Origin: CAZNFR01 sp964572225
GTDB lineage: Bacteria; Bacteroidota; Bacteroidia; Bacteroidales; GCA-2748055
Direction of reading: 5' to 3'
Assembly: GCA_964572225.1 (NCBI GenBank)
Contig: CAZNFR010000012.1
Location: 1 to 59,189 of the forward strand
DNA: 59,189 nt
Under the pieces are notes generated by a model that searched no databases, was not told the DNA's origin, and saw only the letters and a list, made by a program, of their open reading frames with translations. The translations under genes were made by a program, and so were the position numbers. Below, piece by piece: positions 1 to 8,918 of the stretch; position 1 is the stretch's first letter; each line of letters begins with the position of its first letter.

Positions 1-272
1 CCGGGTGTCGTGTATAGGCTGCAACGGTGCTGTCCAGCAGTTCCTGAGTAACATTATACTTTTTATAGACGGCTTCATACAGGGAGATGGAGTCGTCCGG
101 ATCATACTTCCGGAAGAATTCGCTTTCGGTGGTGATGGCATCGATCAGGTGCATATCTACCAGAATGTTAATGAAAGTTTCTTTTTCAATGGGTGCTTTG
201 AGCCCCTTCATTGTAGGGTCCCTTTGGCATCCCAGGGTCAAAAGCAGGAGGAACAAAAGTATATAACGCATA
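1..272 (-). CDS. DUF4296-like lipoprotein, C-terminus cut by window edge
   Basis: The minus strand reads an open frame from an ATG at 272 to the window edge, so only about 90 residues are visible. It begins with a short hydrophobic signal ending in a lipobox (LTLGC), which predicts a lipid-anchored periplasmic or outer-membrane protein. After the Cys comes a segment with FINILVDMHLIDA and a pattern of acidic and aromatic residues resembling DUF4296, a Bacteroidota-only family of unknown role. It follows the PorP/SprF-like gene by 120 bases on the same strand and could be co-transcribed. The open frame on the opposite strand here is its shadow. The family assignment is from memory of the motif, and the function is unknown. 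Confidence 0.65.
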
Positions 273-392
273 ACTGAAAACTCCTTTGTTTTCAAAGTTA
301 ATGAATATCGGGATTACCTGTGTCAATTTATTAACCACTGCATTGTGGGAATATTGCGGCAGGGAAAGAAAAGTCCGGTAAAGGGATGCCTG

Positions 393-1286
393 TCAGCGAA
401 TATCGTTAAAACGGTAGCCAATCATAATTTCGTGACTCCCTGAGTTATAGCTGCGAAGTTGATTGATCCCGAGGTCGTAGGAATATCCAAAGTAGAATTT
501 TTCGGCATAGCTGTAACCCAGGATCACCGACAGGGCATCTTTGAATCGGTAGGAGAGACCTCCCCACATGGTTTCCTGATAGATCACCCGGGTGGAAAAA
601 TCGAACTGGTAAGCCTTGGGTGCGGTTCCTTTGATAATGACGGAGGGTTCCACTTCAAAATCCCGGTTCACTTCGTATTTGTAACCGCCGGTAAGGTAGA
701 AATGGCTCTTTAATTTGTTGAGTCCGGTTTCCGTTTCAAACAGCTTGAGTTTATTATTCAGGAGCTGGTTCACGCTGAATCCGGCATACCATTCATCGGC
801 ATAGGCATAAAAACCGATGGATGCATCGGGCACATAGGCATTGTACACCACAGATTGAATGGCAATATCGTTGGCCTCTTTGGCAGAAAGCTGGGTTCCG
901 TCTACCTTGTACTGCATGATCCCGAAGGAGAGTCCGCCCGACATACGGATATCCCGGTTGATCTCGATGTTATAGGCATAGGATCCGGTTACTCCGGTCC
1001 GGCTGGTAGGTCCGGTAACGTCGTTATAGATATACCCGCCGAAACCCATGGGCAGTTTGCTGTGCGGACCATAAACACTCAGGGTGTTGGTAAGGGGGGC
1101 ATCGGTAAGCCCCACCCACTGGAACCGGTGATTGGTACGTATCTGGTAGTAATCCCTGGTGCCTGCAATGGCCGGATTGATTACAAATTCGTTGAACATA
1201 TACTGGGTGAAGTGCGGGGACTGCTGACCGCTCACCCCCATTCCGGTGCAGGCCAGTATTATCGATATATAGATTAGTTTCTTCAT
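393..1286 (-). CDS. PorP/SprF family outer membrane protein
   Basis: This 297-residue protein has an N-terminal signal peptide (ending near VSGQ) followed by the family hallmark QSPHFTQYMFNEFVINPAIAG. The rest is an alternating, aromatic-rich beta-barrel-like sequence ending in HEIMIGYRFN. PorP/SprF proteins are outer-membrane partners of the type IX secretion system, and SprF is needed for SprB adhesin export in Flavobacterium johnsoniae. Its ATG overlaps the stop codon of the adhesin gene by one base (TAATG), so translation is probably coupled and the two products likely work as a pair. It is distinct from the second PorP-type gene in front of gldK in this window. Confidence 0.9.
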   Translation of the reverse strand: MKKLIYISIILACTGMGVSGQQSPHFTQYMFNEFVINPAIAGTRDYYQIRTNHRFQWVGLTDAPLTNTLSVYGPHSKLPMGFGGYIYNDVTGPTSRTGVTGSYAYNIEINRDIRMSGGLSFGIMQYKVDGTQLSAKEANDIAIQSVVYNAYVPDASIGFYAYADEWYAGFSVNQLLNNKLKLFETETGLNKLKSHFYLTGGYKYEVNRDFEVEPSVIIKGTAPKAYQFDFSTRVIYQETMWGGLSYRFKDALSVILGYSYAEKFYFGYSYDLGINQLRSYNSGSHEIMIGYRFNDIR

Positions 1287-4200
1287 TACCTCACAATGGT
1301 TAAAGGTCCGGTGATCGGTTCCGCTCCCTTATAGGGAACTACCACAAAATAATAGGTTCCTACAGGCACTTTGGCGCCTTTAAAGCTACCGTCCCATCTC
1401 TGGTCATCGGCATAACCTTCGGAATGGAACAGTCTTTCTCCCCAGCGGTTAAAGACTTCCACGATGATTGTGGGATAGAGCGATGCATTATCGATGTCCC
1501 AGTAATCGTTCACGGAGTCACCATTGGGGGAGAAGGCGTTATAAATTCTGATGTTTTCAATTATTGTCAGGGTCAGGGTATCCATATCCACACAGCCCAT
1601 TTCGGTAACTGCGCTAACGATATAGGTTGCGGAGTTAGCCGGGGTTATTACCGGGCTGCTGCTTGCGGTATCATCCACACCGGTGGCTGGTTCCCAGAGA
1701 TAGCTGAGGTAAGGTCCGCCGGTAGTGTTTATCGTGATGGATTCCCCATTGATCACTGTAGAATCATTCCCTGCACTGAGTCCGAGGTTAGGATGCACCG
1801 TTATGTTCAGGGTATCCGAGTCGGTACAGTCGAACAATCCGGTAACCGTATACACCAGGGTTACGGAAGTATCGGCGGTAAAGAGGGGGTTTGGAATATC
1901 CGTCGCACTCAGTCCGGCTGCAGGACTCCAGCTTACTTCCGTACCTCCCTGTCCGTTTAGCTGAAGGGTCTGTCCCCAGCAAACGCTGGTATCGGGACCT
2001 GCATTTGCGGTAACGGTGGTAAGGGCCGGTACTTCTATGGTATCGGATGCCTGGCAACCGTTATCATCCTCGAGGGATACCCAGTAAATGCCTGCTTCCA
2101 GCCCGGTCACATCCTCCGTAGTATCGCCGGTGGACCATTGATATCGTATATCGCCGGTGGTTCCGTTGGGACTAATGTCTATCTCACCGTCCGAACTGCC
2201 GGTACTGCAGCTTGCGGGTTCCACGTTTCTGAATATGCTGATGGCTATGGGTTCGCTGATAAAGATATCCTGTCTGTACCACCTTCCTGCATCCTCTGCC
2301 CATACGGTGTAAACCCCGGGTTCGAGTCCGCCGAAGCTACCATTACTGAACCAGACGGTGCTGTCGTTAAGTGCGTATTGAGGGGTTCCCAGCGGATTAA
2401 GGACGAGGATGGAAATGGAACCGTCGTCCGATCCGTTGCAGGTCAGTGCGGTATAAGTTACCTGAACATCGATGGGAGCCACGGCAGCCACAGTAACGGT
2501 CTCTTCATACAAACAGCCGTTTTCATCGCGAATGACCACGTCGTAGCCGCCGGGGAGTAGTCCGGTATAAACGGTATCTCCGGAGAAGCTTCCTCCGGTA
2601 CCTGCAATGGAAAATTCAAGGTTTCCTGACCCCCCGGTTGCATTGGCAATGGTCAATGTTCCATCTCCCGAAGGATCGAGGGAGGGGGTTGTACTGATGG
2701 TGGCGGTAATTTCTGTGGGTTGTGCCAGGGTAAAGGTGGAGGAGTTCTCTTCGCAACCTTTTTCATCCACAGCCAGCACCTGGTATTCCCCTGCGGTTAG
2801 ATCGGTATAGGTACCCGAGGACTGCCAGCTGTTGCCATTATCAATGGAATAGATGATGTTTCCGGTTCCTCCGGAGAGTTCATAATTAATGCTTCCGTTA
2901 GCATCACCGAAGCAACCGTTTACATCGACAGAGGATTCGCTCACGACGGTGATGGGTGCCGGATCGTCAAACCTTAAGGTATCGACCGGCAGACTGCAAC
3001 CATTGGCATCTTCAACGCTTACCTGGTAAGTGCCGGGTGTCAGGCCCGTAAAATCGCGGAAGCTGAAGAAATTGGCCTCATCATCGATGCTGTACTGATA
3101 GGGTGCGGTTCCGCCAGACACATAAATGTGGATCTCCGCATTGTTATCGCCCGCACAGATGATTTCGCGTGTAATTACCGAATCGATATTCACGGAAGGG
3201 GGCTCCTCAATGTTAATATCAGATACGATTACAGGTCCGCAGTTATTTACATCATCGATCTCGATGGTGTAATTCCCGGGAAGGAGTCCTGCGAAATCGC
3301 CGCTGGCATTGTTCACTCCACCGGGATTAAGGGTATAGCTGTAGGGCGTGGTTCCTCCGGCAGCCCTTATTTCTATTTTTCCATCCCCGCTTCCTGCGCA
3401 ACTTACATCAAAGGAGTCGACACTCAGTACACTGATGGGCAGGGGTGCTCCCACCTCTACCAGGCTGTCCTGAGTACACCCGTTATTGTCTTCCACGCTT
3501 ATTCGGTAGCTACCACCGGCGAGTGAGGTGAACTCACCGGGATCGACCTGAGGACCTGAATCCAGGGAGTACAGGAGGGTTCCCGTTCCTCCGGCTGCGG
3601 TGGCAAGGATCCCTCCGTTATCGCTGTCGGGGCAACCGGTAACATCGGTTATGTTGATCGACGTGAAATTGATTTCCAGGGGCTGACCTATATTTACGAG
3701 GGTATCCTTAGCACAAAGGTTAATATCGGTAATCGTCAGCAGGTGGGGTCCGCCGCTTACCCCGCTAAAATTACCGGTGGTATTGGTAGTGGATCCATCC
3801 AGGGTATAGGATTTGGTCCCGGTGCCTCCGCCGGCTTCTATAAAGATCTGTCCGTTGGTATTTCCAAAGCAGCCGCTCACGTCTGCCTGTGCATAATTAC
3901 CGATTCTAAGTTCCTGGGGGTGTGAGATCACCTGTTCACCGCCAAAGTCCACACATCCGTTGGCATCTCTGACAGCAGTCCGGTAGGTTCCGGCAGGCAG
4001 GTTTAGGAATACGGAATCCGGTTCGTAGGAGCTTCCGGCATTGATGGAGTACTCGTAGGGTCTGACTCCTCCTGTCACTTCCAGGATCCTGATCTCTCCC
4101 AGGCTGTCGCCATAGCAAAGGTTATTGTTTATTCGTATCTCGCTTTTGAGGAACAAAGCCTGGGGTTCGCTTATGCTGATCTGGTCGGTTGTAACACAGC

Positions 4201-6229
4201 CATTGGCATCGCGGATATAGATGGTATAGTTGTTTGGTCCCAGGTTAGTAAAGGTATTGGCCGACTGGAAGGTGATGCCGTTCCTTGAGTACTGGTAAGG
4301 CGGGGTGCCTCCTTCGGCAGTGACCGTAATGCTGCCAGAGGCGGTTCCGAAACACAGGATATCGGTTTTGGAAAGCGACATGGTAAGCAATTCGGGCTGG
4401 GTAATGGTAGCGGCCGGAGTAAAGCTGGCGGAACAACCATTATCGTCGATCACATCCAGGTTGTAGGGTCCGGCAATAAGGTTCGAAAGATCCTGGGCTC
4501 CGGAGGTAAATCCGCCGGGACCGGTCCATGAAGGAGTAAATACGCCCGATCCTCCGCCAAGGGTGATGTCTATGCTTCCGTCGGTATCGCCGAAGCAGTC
4601 CAGATTGAGTTTGGAAGCGGGTTCGATTACCAGGGTTATGGCCAAAGGTTCAATGATCTGTATGTTCCCGGTATTTGCCACCGGGCATCCGTTTTGGTCG
4701 TTTACGGTAACATCATAATTTCCCGGTCCCAGGTTAGGGAATATACCGGTGGTATTGACCACTCCACCGGGATTAAGGCGGTATTCGAGGGTTCCTGTTC
4801 CGCCCTGGGCAGTGACACTTATAGAGCCGTCGGCTTCCCCGTTGCAGCTTATGTCGGTTTTATCCTGACTGAGTATGGTAATGGGATCCGGATCCACGAA
4901 ATCAATGGGTGGGGTTGTGGGACCCGGACATCCGTTGATATCCGAAATGCTGAGGGTATAGGTTCCGGGAGTAATATTAATGAAATCTCCGGTGCTGTTG
5001 CTGGTACCCACCGGATTCAGGGTATAAACCAGGGGATCGGTTCCTCCCTGGCCCCGAACGCTTATGCTTCCATCACCGGCTCCGCTACAGGTGATTGCGG
5101 AAGAATCAATGCTGAGAAGGGTGATGGGTTCGGGTTGGGTGATGCTAAGGGTAGCCGTCGAAACGGGTCCGCAATTATTATTATCATCCACGATAACCGT
5201 ATAGTCACCCGCATCGAGTCCGGGGAATATACCCGTACTGTTCGTCTGGTTATCCGGCAGGAGTGTGAAGGTATAGGGAGTTACCCCACCGGTGGCCTGA
5301 ACCTCAATTTCTCCGTTTGCATCCCCGTTACAGCTTATGTTAGTAACATTGGCAAGGTTTATGGCCAGTGGATCGGGTTGTGTGATGTCTATGGGACCGA
5401 GAATCGATGGTGCACAATTAAAAACATCGGTAACACTGATGTTATAGGAGCCTGCCGGGAGATTGTTGAAGAGTCCGGTATTGTTGATCCGATCCGGAAC
5501 GGTACCGCTCAGGGTATAGGTGTAAACAGGCGTACCCCCCGAGGCCTGGACCTGGATACTTCCCTCGTCCACTCCGTTACAATCGAGATCGGTGGTGGAG
5601 ATCAGTGAGAGGGAGAGGGGCAGGGGTTCTTCTACTTCGAGGGGATTGCTGAGGGCAGAAGTTCCGCAACCTCCGTCATCCGTAACGGTAACGGTATATA
5701 TGCCCGGAGTAAGTCCGCCAAAAACCCCGGTATTGTTCGTTTCCCCAGTTTCATTCAGCAGAAATTCATAGTTTCCGGTCTCCCCCGTAGCGGTGATGGT
5801 TATACTTCCATCGCCGGAGCCGTTGCAGCTGAGAGGCGTAACCTGTTCCGAGGTAATGGTAACGGGTTGGGGACCTGTGATGCTGGTGGTGACAAAGCTG
5901 ATCTCATCGTCGTCGTCTTCCACGAAAACGGTAATTGTCCCTTTCGGAAGATTACTGAAGGTATAAAAGGTATCGCTGGTGACGGGTGAAAAGCTACCCG
6001 ACGCACCCTGGGAATAGAAATACAGGTAGGGTGATTTTCCGCCGGTAATACTCACGGTAATACTTCCATCCGAAGCACTGCTGCAGCTTGTGGGGACAAC
6101 AGTAGTCTCAAGAAAAACAGGTTGAGCGGTAAGCGTCATCAGGCCGAATACCAACAATCCTGCTCCTGTCAAAAAGAATTTTTTCACGTTTATCCTATTA
6201 TATTTTGTTGGTCTCACGAGATTTGTCAT
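1286..6229 (-). CDS. SprB-repeat adhesin with type B T9SS C-terminal sorting domain
   Basis: This 1647-residue cell-surface protein starts with a signal peptide (hydrophobic stretch around residues 18-34, ending in LTAQ). It continues with about 17 SprB-type repeats of roughly 80 residues (C-x-G...DGSI...GG..PY.Y...G.Y.V.V.D..GC), two Ig/PKD-like segments, and a C-terminal domain of about 88 residues beginning IYNAFSPNGDSVND and containing VFNRWGE. That domain is the gliding-motility-associated type B sorting signal recognised by T9SS. SprB proteins are mobile adhesins in gliding Bacteroidota. A GTG at codon 15 directly before KKFF is an alternative start. The next gene is a PorP/SprF partner. 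Ligand and motility role are inferred only. Confidence 0.92.
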   Translation of the reverse strand: MTNLVRPTKYNRINVKKFFLTGAGLLVFGLMTLTAQPVFLETTVVPTSCSSASDGSITVSITGGKSPYLYFYSQGASGSFSPVTSDTFYTFSNLPKGTITVFVEDDDDEISFVTTSITGPQPVTITSEQVTPLSCNGSGDGSITITATGETGNYEFLLNETGETNNTGVFGGLTPGIYTVTVTDDGGCGTSALSNPLEVEEPLPLSLSLISTTDLDCNGVDEGSIQVQASGGTPVYTYTLSGTVPDRINNTGLFNNLPAGSYNISVTDVFNCAPSILGPIDITQPDPLAINLANVTNISCNGDANGEIEVQATGGVTPYTFTLLPDNQTNSTGIFPGLDAGDYTVIVDDNNNCGPVSTATLSITQPEPITLLSIDSSAITCSGAGDGSISVRGQGGTDPLVYTLNPVGTSNSTGDFINITPGTYTLSISDINGCPGPTTPPIDFVDPDPITILSQDKTDISCNGEADGSISVTAQGGTGTLEYRLNPGGVVNTTGIFPNLGPGNYDVTVNDQNGCPVANTGNIQIIEPLAITLVIEPASKLNLDCFGDTDGSIDITLGGGSGVFTPSWTGPGGFTSGAQDLSNLIAGPYNLDVIDDNGCSASFTPAATITQPELLTMSLSKTDILCFGTASGSITVTAEGGTPPYQYSRNGITFQSANTFTNLGPNNYTIYIRDANGCVTTDQISISEPQALFLKSEIRINNNLCYGDSLGEIRILEVTGGVRPYEYSINAGSSYEPDSVFLNLPAGTYRTAVRDANGCVDFGGEQVISHPQELRIGNYAQADVSGCFGNTNGQIFIEAGGGTGTKSYTLDGSTTNTTGNFSGVSGGPHLLTITDINLCAKDTLVNIGQPLEINFTSINITDVTGCPDSDNGGILATAAGGTGTLLYSLDSGPQVDPGEFTSLAGGSYRISVEDNNGCTQDSLVEVGAPLPISVLSVDSFDVSCAGSGDGKIEIRAAGGTTPYSYTLNPGGVNNASGDFAGLLPGNYTIEIDDVNNCGPVIVSDINIEEPPSVNIDSVITREIICAGDNNAEIHIYVSGGTAPYQYSIDDEANFFSFRDFTGLTPGTYQVSVEDANGCSLPVDTLRFDDPAPITVVSESSVDVNGCFGDANGSINYELSGGTGNIIYSIDNGNSWQSSGTYTDLTAGEYQVLAVDEKGCEENSSTFTLAQPTEITATISTTPSLDPSGDGTLTIANATGGSGNLEFSIAGTGGSFSGDTVYTGLLPGGYDVVIRDENGCLYEETVTVAAVAPIDVQVTYTALTCNGSDDGSISILVLNPLGTPQYALNDSTVWFSNGSFGGLEPGVYTVWAEDAGRWYRQDIFISEPIAISIFRNVEPASCSTGSSDGEIDISPNGTTGDIRYQWSTGDTTEDVTGLEAGIYWVSLEDDNGCQASDTIEVPALTTVTANAGPDTSVCWGQTLQLNGQGGTEVSWSPAAGLSATDIPNPLFTADTSVTLVYTVTGLFDCTDSDTLNITVHPNLGLSAGNDSTVINGESITINTTGGPYLSYLWEPATGVDDTASSSPVITPANSATYIVSAVTEMGCVDMDTLTLTIIENIRIYNAFSPNGDSVNDYWDIDNASLYPTIIVEVFNRWGERLFHSEGYADDQRWDGSFKGAKVPVGTYYFVVVPYKGAEPITGPLTIVR
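2021..6094 (-). repeat. About 17 SprB-type protein repeats
   Basis: Within the adhesin, about 17 homologous units of roughly 240 bases encode the pattern Cys-x-Gly, Asp/Asn-Gly-Ser-Ile, Gly-Gly-x-x-x-Tyr, then Gly-x-Tyr-x-Val-x-Val-x-Asp-x-x-Gly-Cys. Most units carry a Cys near each end. The fifteenth (around TPSLDPSGDGTLTI) lacks the first Cys. The units have diverged in DNA sequence, so this is an old protein repeat and not a recent tandem DNA duplication. Confidence 0.85.
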
Positions 6230-6363
6230 TAAAAAACAAGGTTGGTGTTTAGTAATGAATCTTTCCTACCAAAGCTTAAATCTGACCGGTTGGGGTACCG
6301 GTGATTCAGCTTTTTGTACGTTCTGTTAAATAAGATGTTACAGGGAGAAAGGGTTTTCAGGCA

Positions 6364-7605
6364 TTATTTAAAATCACTACCGTAGGTTCGGAGGTACTCT
6401 ACAGAGATCTTTCGTGCCGGGATCCAGGCTGCAAGGAACCCGATCAGGAGGACGGTAAGCCAGATCAGAAGGATATCTGTGATATGATACTCAACGGGGT
6501 AGGCATCAAGGATAAAAGTGCCGCTTCCCCCGATCCGGATCACACCGAAAATCTGCTGGATCAGGCTAATGATGGTACCGAGGATGATCCCCAGTGCCGA
6601 TCCGGTGATGGAAATCAGCCAGCCTTCGAGGAGGAATATCTGTCTGATAAGGGGGTAGCCTGCCCCCAGGTTTTTGAGGGTAAGGATATCTTCTTTTTTA
6701 TCAATAATGAGCATGGTCAGGGATCCGATGATGTTAAAAGAGGCGATGACCAGGATGAGGGTGAGGATAAGGAAGGTGGCCCATTTCTCCGTGCGCATGA
6801 TTCGATAAAAAACCTCATTTTGCTGATAACGGTCTTTTACCTCGAAAGCATCACCACAGGTTTGCCGGATTGCATTAATCACTTCATCTGTCCGGATACC
6901 GGGAGAAAGTTTCACTTCCAGGGCCGATACTTCATCGCTGTATTCCAGGAGGTCCCTTACCACCCCGATGGGCAGGATGACATAGCTGGCATCGTATTCC
7001 TGTTCAATACTGAATATTCCGGAGGGGAACACCACTGCCCGGTTAAAGGAATTGGAGGGATTGATCATATTGATATTCCCGGTTCGGGTGGGAACATAAA
7101 AAACCAGGGGCTGAATAAAGCTGAGTCCGACTCTCAGTGAGAAAGCCACTCCTTGTCCGACGACAGCCAGGGGGCGGTCACGAGGATCCTTCAGCAGAAA
7201 TTCCCCTTCCCTCATCATGGTATCGACTCCGGTAACCTCCACAAAGTTTTCATCCACTCCCTTGAGGGTAGCGATAAATTGTTTCTCGTCGTAGCGGACC
7301 AGGGCATTTTCTTCCAGGACCTCCGAGATAACCTCAATACCTTCGATCTCATAGAGGGAAGAAAGGGAGGCATGTTGCGGACTGAAAGTTTTTCCTTCTT
7401 TAACGGTGATCTTCACATCGGGATCAAAGGAGTTGATCAGGCTTTTAATCACTCCGTCAAATCCGTTGAAAACCGAGAGAACCACAACCAGGGCCGTAAC
7501 CCCCACGGCAACTCCCAGCAGAGAGATAAGGGAAATGATATTGATGGCATTCCTTTTTTTCTTTGCCAGCAGATACCGTTTCGCTATGTAAAATGAAAAA
7601 TTCAA
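6364..7605 (-). CDS. LolC/LolE-type FtsX-domain ABC permease
   Basis: This 413-residue inner-membrane protein has the MacB/FtsX layout: one N-terminal membrane segment (about residues 22-48, ISLLGVAVGVTALVVVLSVF), a large periplasmic domain (about 50-265), and three C-terminal membrane segments ending near residue 395. The family includes LolC/LolE, which release lipoproteins from the inner membrane for the Lol pathway. The N-terminal FYIAKRYL is typical. The start codon is TTG. It follows the methyltransferase gene by five bases in an rbfA-methyltransferase-permease operon. The ATPase partner is not in this window, so lipoprotein transport is a family-based inference. Confidence 0.85.
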   Translation of the reverse strand: MNFSFYIAKRYLLAKKKRNAINIISLISLLGVAVGVTALVVVLSVFNGFDGVIKSLINSFDPDVKITVKEGKTFSPQHASLSSLYEIEGIEVISEVLEENALVRYDEKQFIATLKGVDENFVEVTGVDTMMREGEFLLKDPRDRPLAVVGQGVAFSLRVGLSFIQPLVFYVPTRTGNINMINPSNSFNRAVVFPSGIFSIEQEYDASYVILPIGVVRDLLEYSDEVSALEVKLSPGIRTDEVINAIRQTCGDAFEVKDRYQQNEVFYRIMRTEKWATFLILTLILVIASFNIIGSLTMLIIDKKEDILTLKNLGAGYPLIRQIFLLEGWLISITGSALGIILGTIISLIQQIFGVIRIGGSGTFILDAYPVEYHITDILLIWLTVLLIGFLAAWIPARKISVEYLRTYGSDFK

Positions 7606-7610
7606 GGGTT

Positions 7611-8411
7611 TTATTTTACTGCTTTAACTATAAGACCGGTACCACTGGTGTGAGTCAGTCTCACATCCAGGAAGTTAAGGATCAGGCAGAAGGGGAAGGT
7701 TATAATGTAATATACAGGAAGCAGTACAAAGAATAACCGGGACCGATTCAGTAGGGTGATTGGGTATTTCATGGACAATCTCCAGGAGATCTTTCCCGGG
7801 GGGCCATAAGAATAGCGGGCATCGATGTTCGAAAATCCTGCAGTTCTGAGTTTTTCTTCAATTTCCAGGATATTATAACCGTCGCGCACATGCTCATCGA
7901 TAAAAGATTCGTCATGGTCGTCGTGGACATCTGATCCCCCCTGGTCGGAGGGAGTGGAGATGAGGAGGATCCCATTTTTCCGTAGGGATAGGTGGAAATT
8001 TTCAAATACTTTCACATCTTCCTCAATATGTTCCATTACATCGACGGAAAGGATAAGGTTGAATTTCTCCTCATGGCTAAAGCGGGTGAGGTCGGCCACT
8101 TCAAATCTCACCTTTTCTTTATCCTGAAAAAACCGGTTACAATCTTCGATCTGTTCCTCTTTTACATCCACACCCAGGATTTCGGCTTCCCGGAATTTGC
8201 GTGAAAGGTAAAAACTATACTGCCCGAAACCGGAGCCGGCATCGAGAAAGGCTGTTTCGCCGGAAAGATCTTTCCTGATCTTCCTGACCTCTCTTTTGAT
8301 ATGCCAGGCTCTGAGCAGTAATACATCGAGGGCCTTGTAAAAAAGGATCCTGAGGAAGGGATGCTTGTTAAAAACGCTACCCAGGCTTCGTTTGATGGGA
8401 TCGTATTGCAT
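7611..8411 (-). CDS. Class I SAM-dependent methyltransferase
   Basis: This 266-residue protein contains the SAM-binding motif I (FLDAGSGFGQYSFYL, about residues 55-69), an acidic post-I region (ILGVDVKEEQIEDC) and motif IV/post-IV (LSVDVMEHIEEDV, then GILLISTPS). These place it in the UbiG-like methyltransferase_11 group. A C-terminal hydrophobic stretch (LLNRSRLFFVLLPVYYIITFPFCLILNFL, in pieces near residues 220-250) suggests membrane association. The substrate is unknown. It sits between rbfA and the FtsX-type permease with gaps of five bases on each side and is surely co-transcribed with them. Confidence 0.85.
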   Translation of the reverse strand: MQYDPIKRSLGSVFNKHPFLRILFYKALDVLLLRAWHIKREVRKIRKDLSGETAFLDAGSGFGQYSFYLSRKFREAEILGVDVKEEQIEDCNRFFQDKEKVRFEVADLTRFSHEEKFNLILSVDVMEHIEEDVKVFENFHLSLRKNGILLISTPSDQGGSDVHDDHDESFIDEHVRDGYNILEIEEKLRTAGFSNIDARYSYGPPGKISWRLSMKYPITLLNRSRLFFVLLPVYYIITFPFCLILNFLDVRLTHTSGTGLIVKAVK

Positions 8412-8416
8412 GGAGG

Positions 8417-8755
8417 TTAATTGAGTAGATTTTCTATGTTTTCGATGTAATCCAGGCTGTCGTCTTCAAAGAAGGTCAGTTCAGGGACGATACGGAGCTG
8501 ATTACGCACCTTGCGGCCCAGATCGTTACGGATTTGCGGACCCTGTCGTTTTACCAGGATCAGGGGGTCGGCGTCCTTTTCCTTTTTGGGAGGAAAGAAA
8601 CTGAGGTAAACCTTGGCTACACTCAGGTCCGGACTGATTCTGACCCCGGTGACGGTGATCATTTTCCCGTCGAACAGAGTTGAATTTTGCTGGAAGTAGG
8701 TTCCCAGTTCTTTTTGAAGAAGGCGGGATACTTTTTTTTGCCGGGTTGATTCCAT
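8417..8755 (-). CDS. rbfA: Ribosome-binding factor A
   Basis: This small KH-like protein (112 residues from the chosen start) aids 30S subunit maturation by acting on the 5' end of 16S rRNA. The N-terminus MESTRQKKVSRLLQKEL is the family signature. The middle segment (MITVTGVRISPDLSVAKVYLSFF) and the end (LTFFEDDSLDYIENIENLL) also match RbfA. I chose the ATG at 8755 over one five codons upstream because family members begin at MES/MET-TRQ and because a TAnnTTTG promoter box lies 24 bases upstream, too close to the earlier ATG. It is the first gene of a three-gene operon. Confidence 0.93.
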   Translation of the reverse strand: MESTRQKKVSRLLQKELGTYFQQNSTLFDGKMITVTGVRISPDLSVAKVYLSFFPPKKEKDADPLILVKRQGPQIRNDLGRKVRNQLRIVPELTFFEDDSLDYIENIENLLN

Positions 8756-8778
8756 GCGAACAAGGTTCAAATTTGTGA

Positions 8779-8786
8779 CAAAAGTA
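8779..8786 (-). promoter_or_regulatory. Bacteroidota -7 promoter box for rbfA operon
   Basis: The minus strand reads TACTTTTG, a match to the Bacteroidota TAnnTTTG -7 element. It lies 23 bases before the rbfA ATG at 8755, giving a leader of roughly 15-20 bases. No convincing -33 TTTG is seen at the usual spacing. Confidence 0.5.
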
Positions 8787-8891
8787 CATTTTTTTATCCA
8801 AAGAGGCAGGGGGGCTCCCGGCTCTTTCCCTTCCAGGCAGGGCTGATAGCCGAAAAAACAAAGAACTTGCCTGCTTTTCCTTGAACATTGC

Positions 8892-8899
8892 TAAATTTG
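8892..8899 (+). promoter_or_regulatory. Bacteroidota -7 promoter box for trpS
   Basis: TAAATTTG matches the TAnnTTTG -7 consensus and lies 19 bases before the trpS ATG. A TTG at 8867-8869 could serve as a weak -33 element. Together with the opposing box for rbfA it makes this a divergent promoter region. Confidence 0.5.
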
Positions 8900-8918
8900 T
8901 AGCTCTTAAATCAGCGCT

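Noticed and set aside
4694..5608. Long open frame (about 300 codons) on the plus strand inside the SprB-like adhesin
   Set aside because: It is antisense to the repeat region; the skewed codon use of Gly/Thr/Asn-rich repeats leaves the opposite frame open. It has no start signal or recognisable family.
2021..6094. CRISPR-like or recent tandem DNA repeat array
   Set aside because: The periodicity of about 240 bases is in protein sequence only; DNA units are diverged and in frame throughout.
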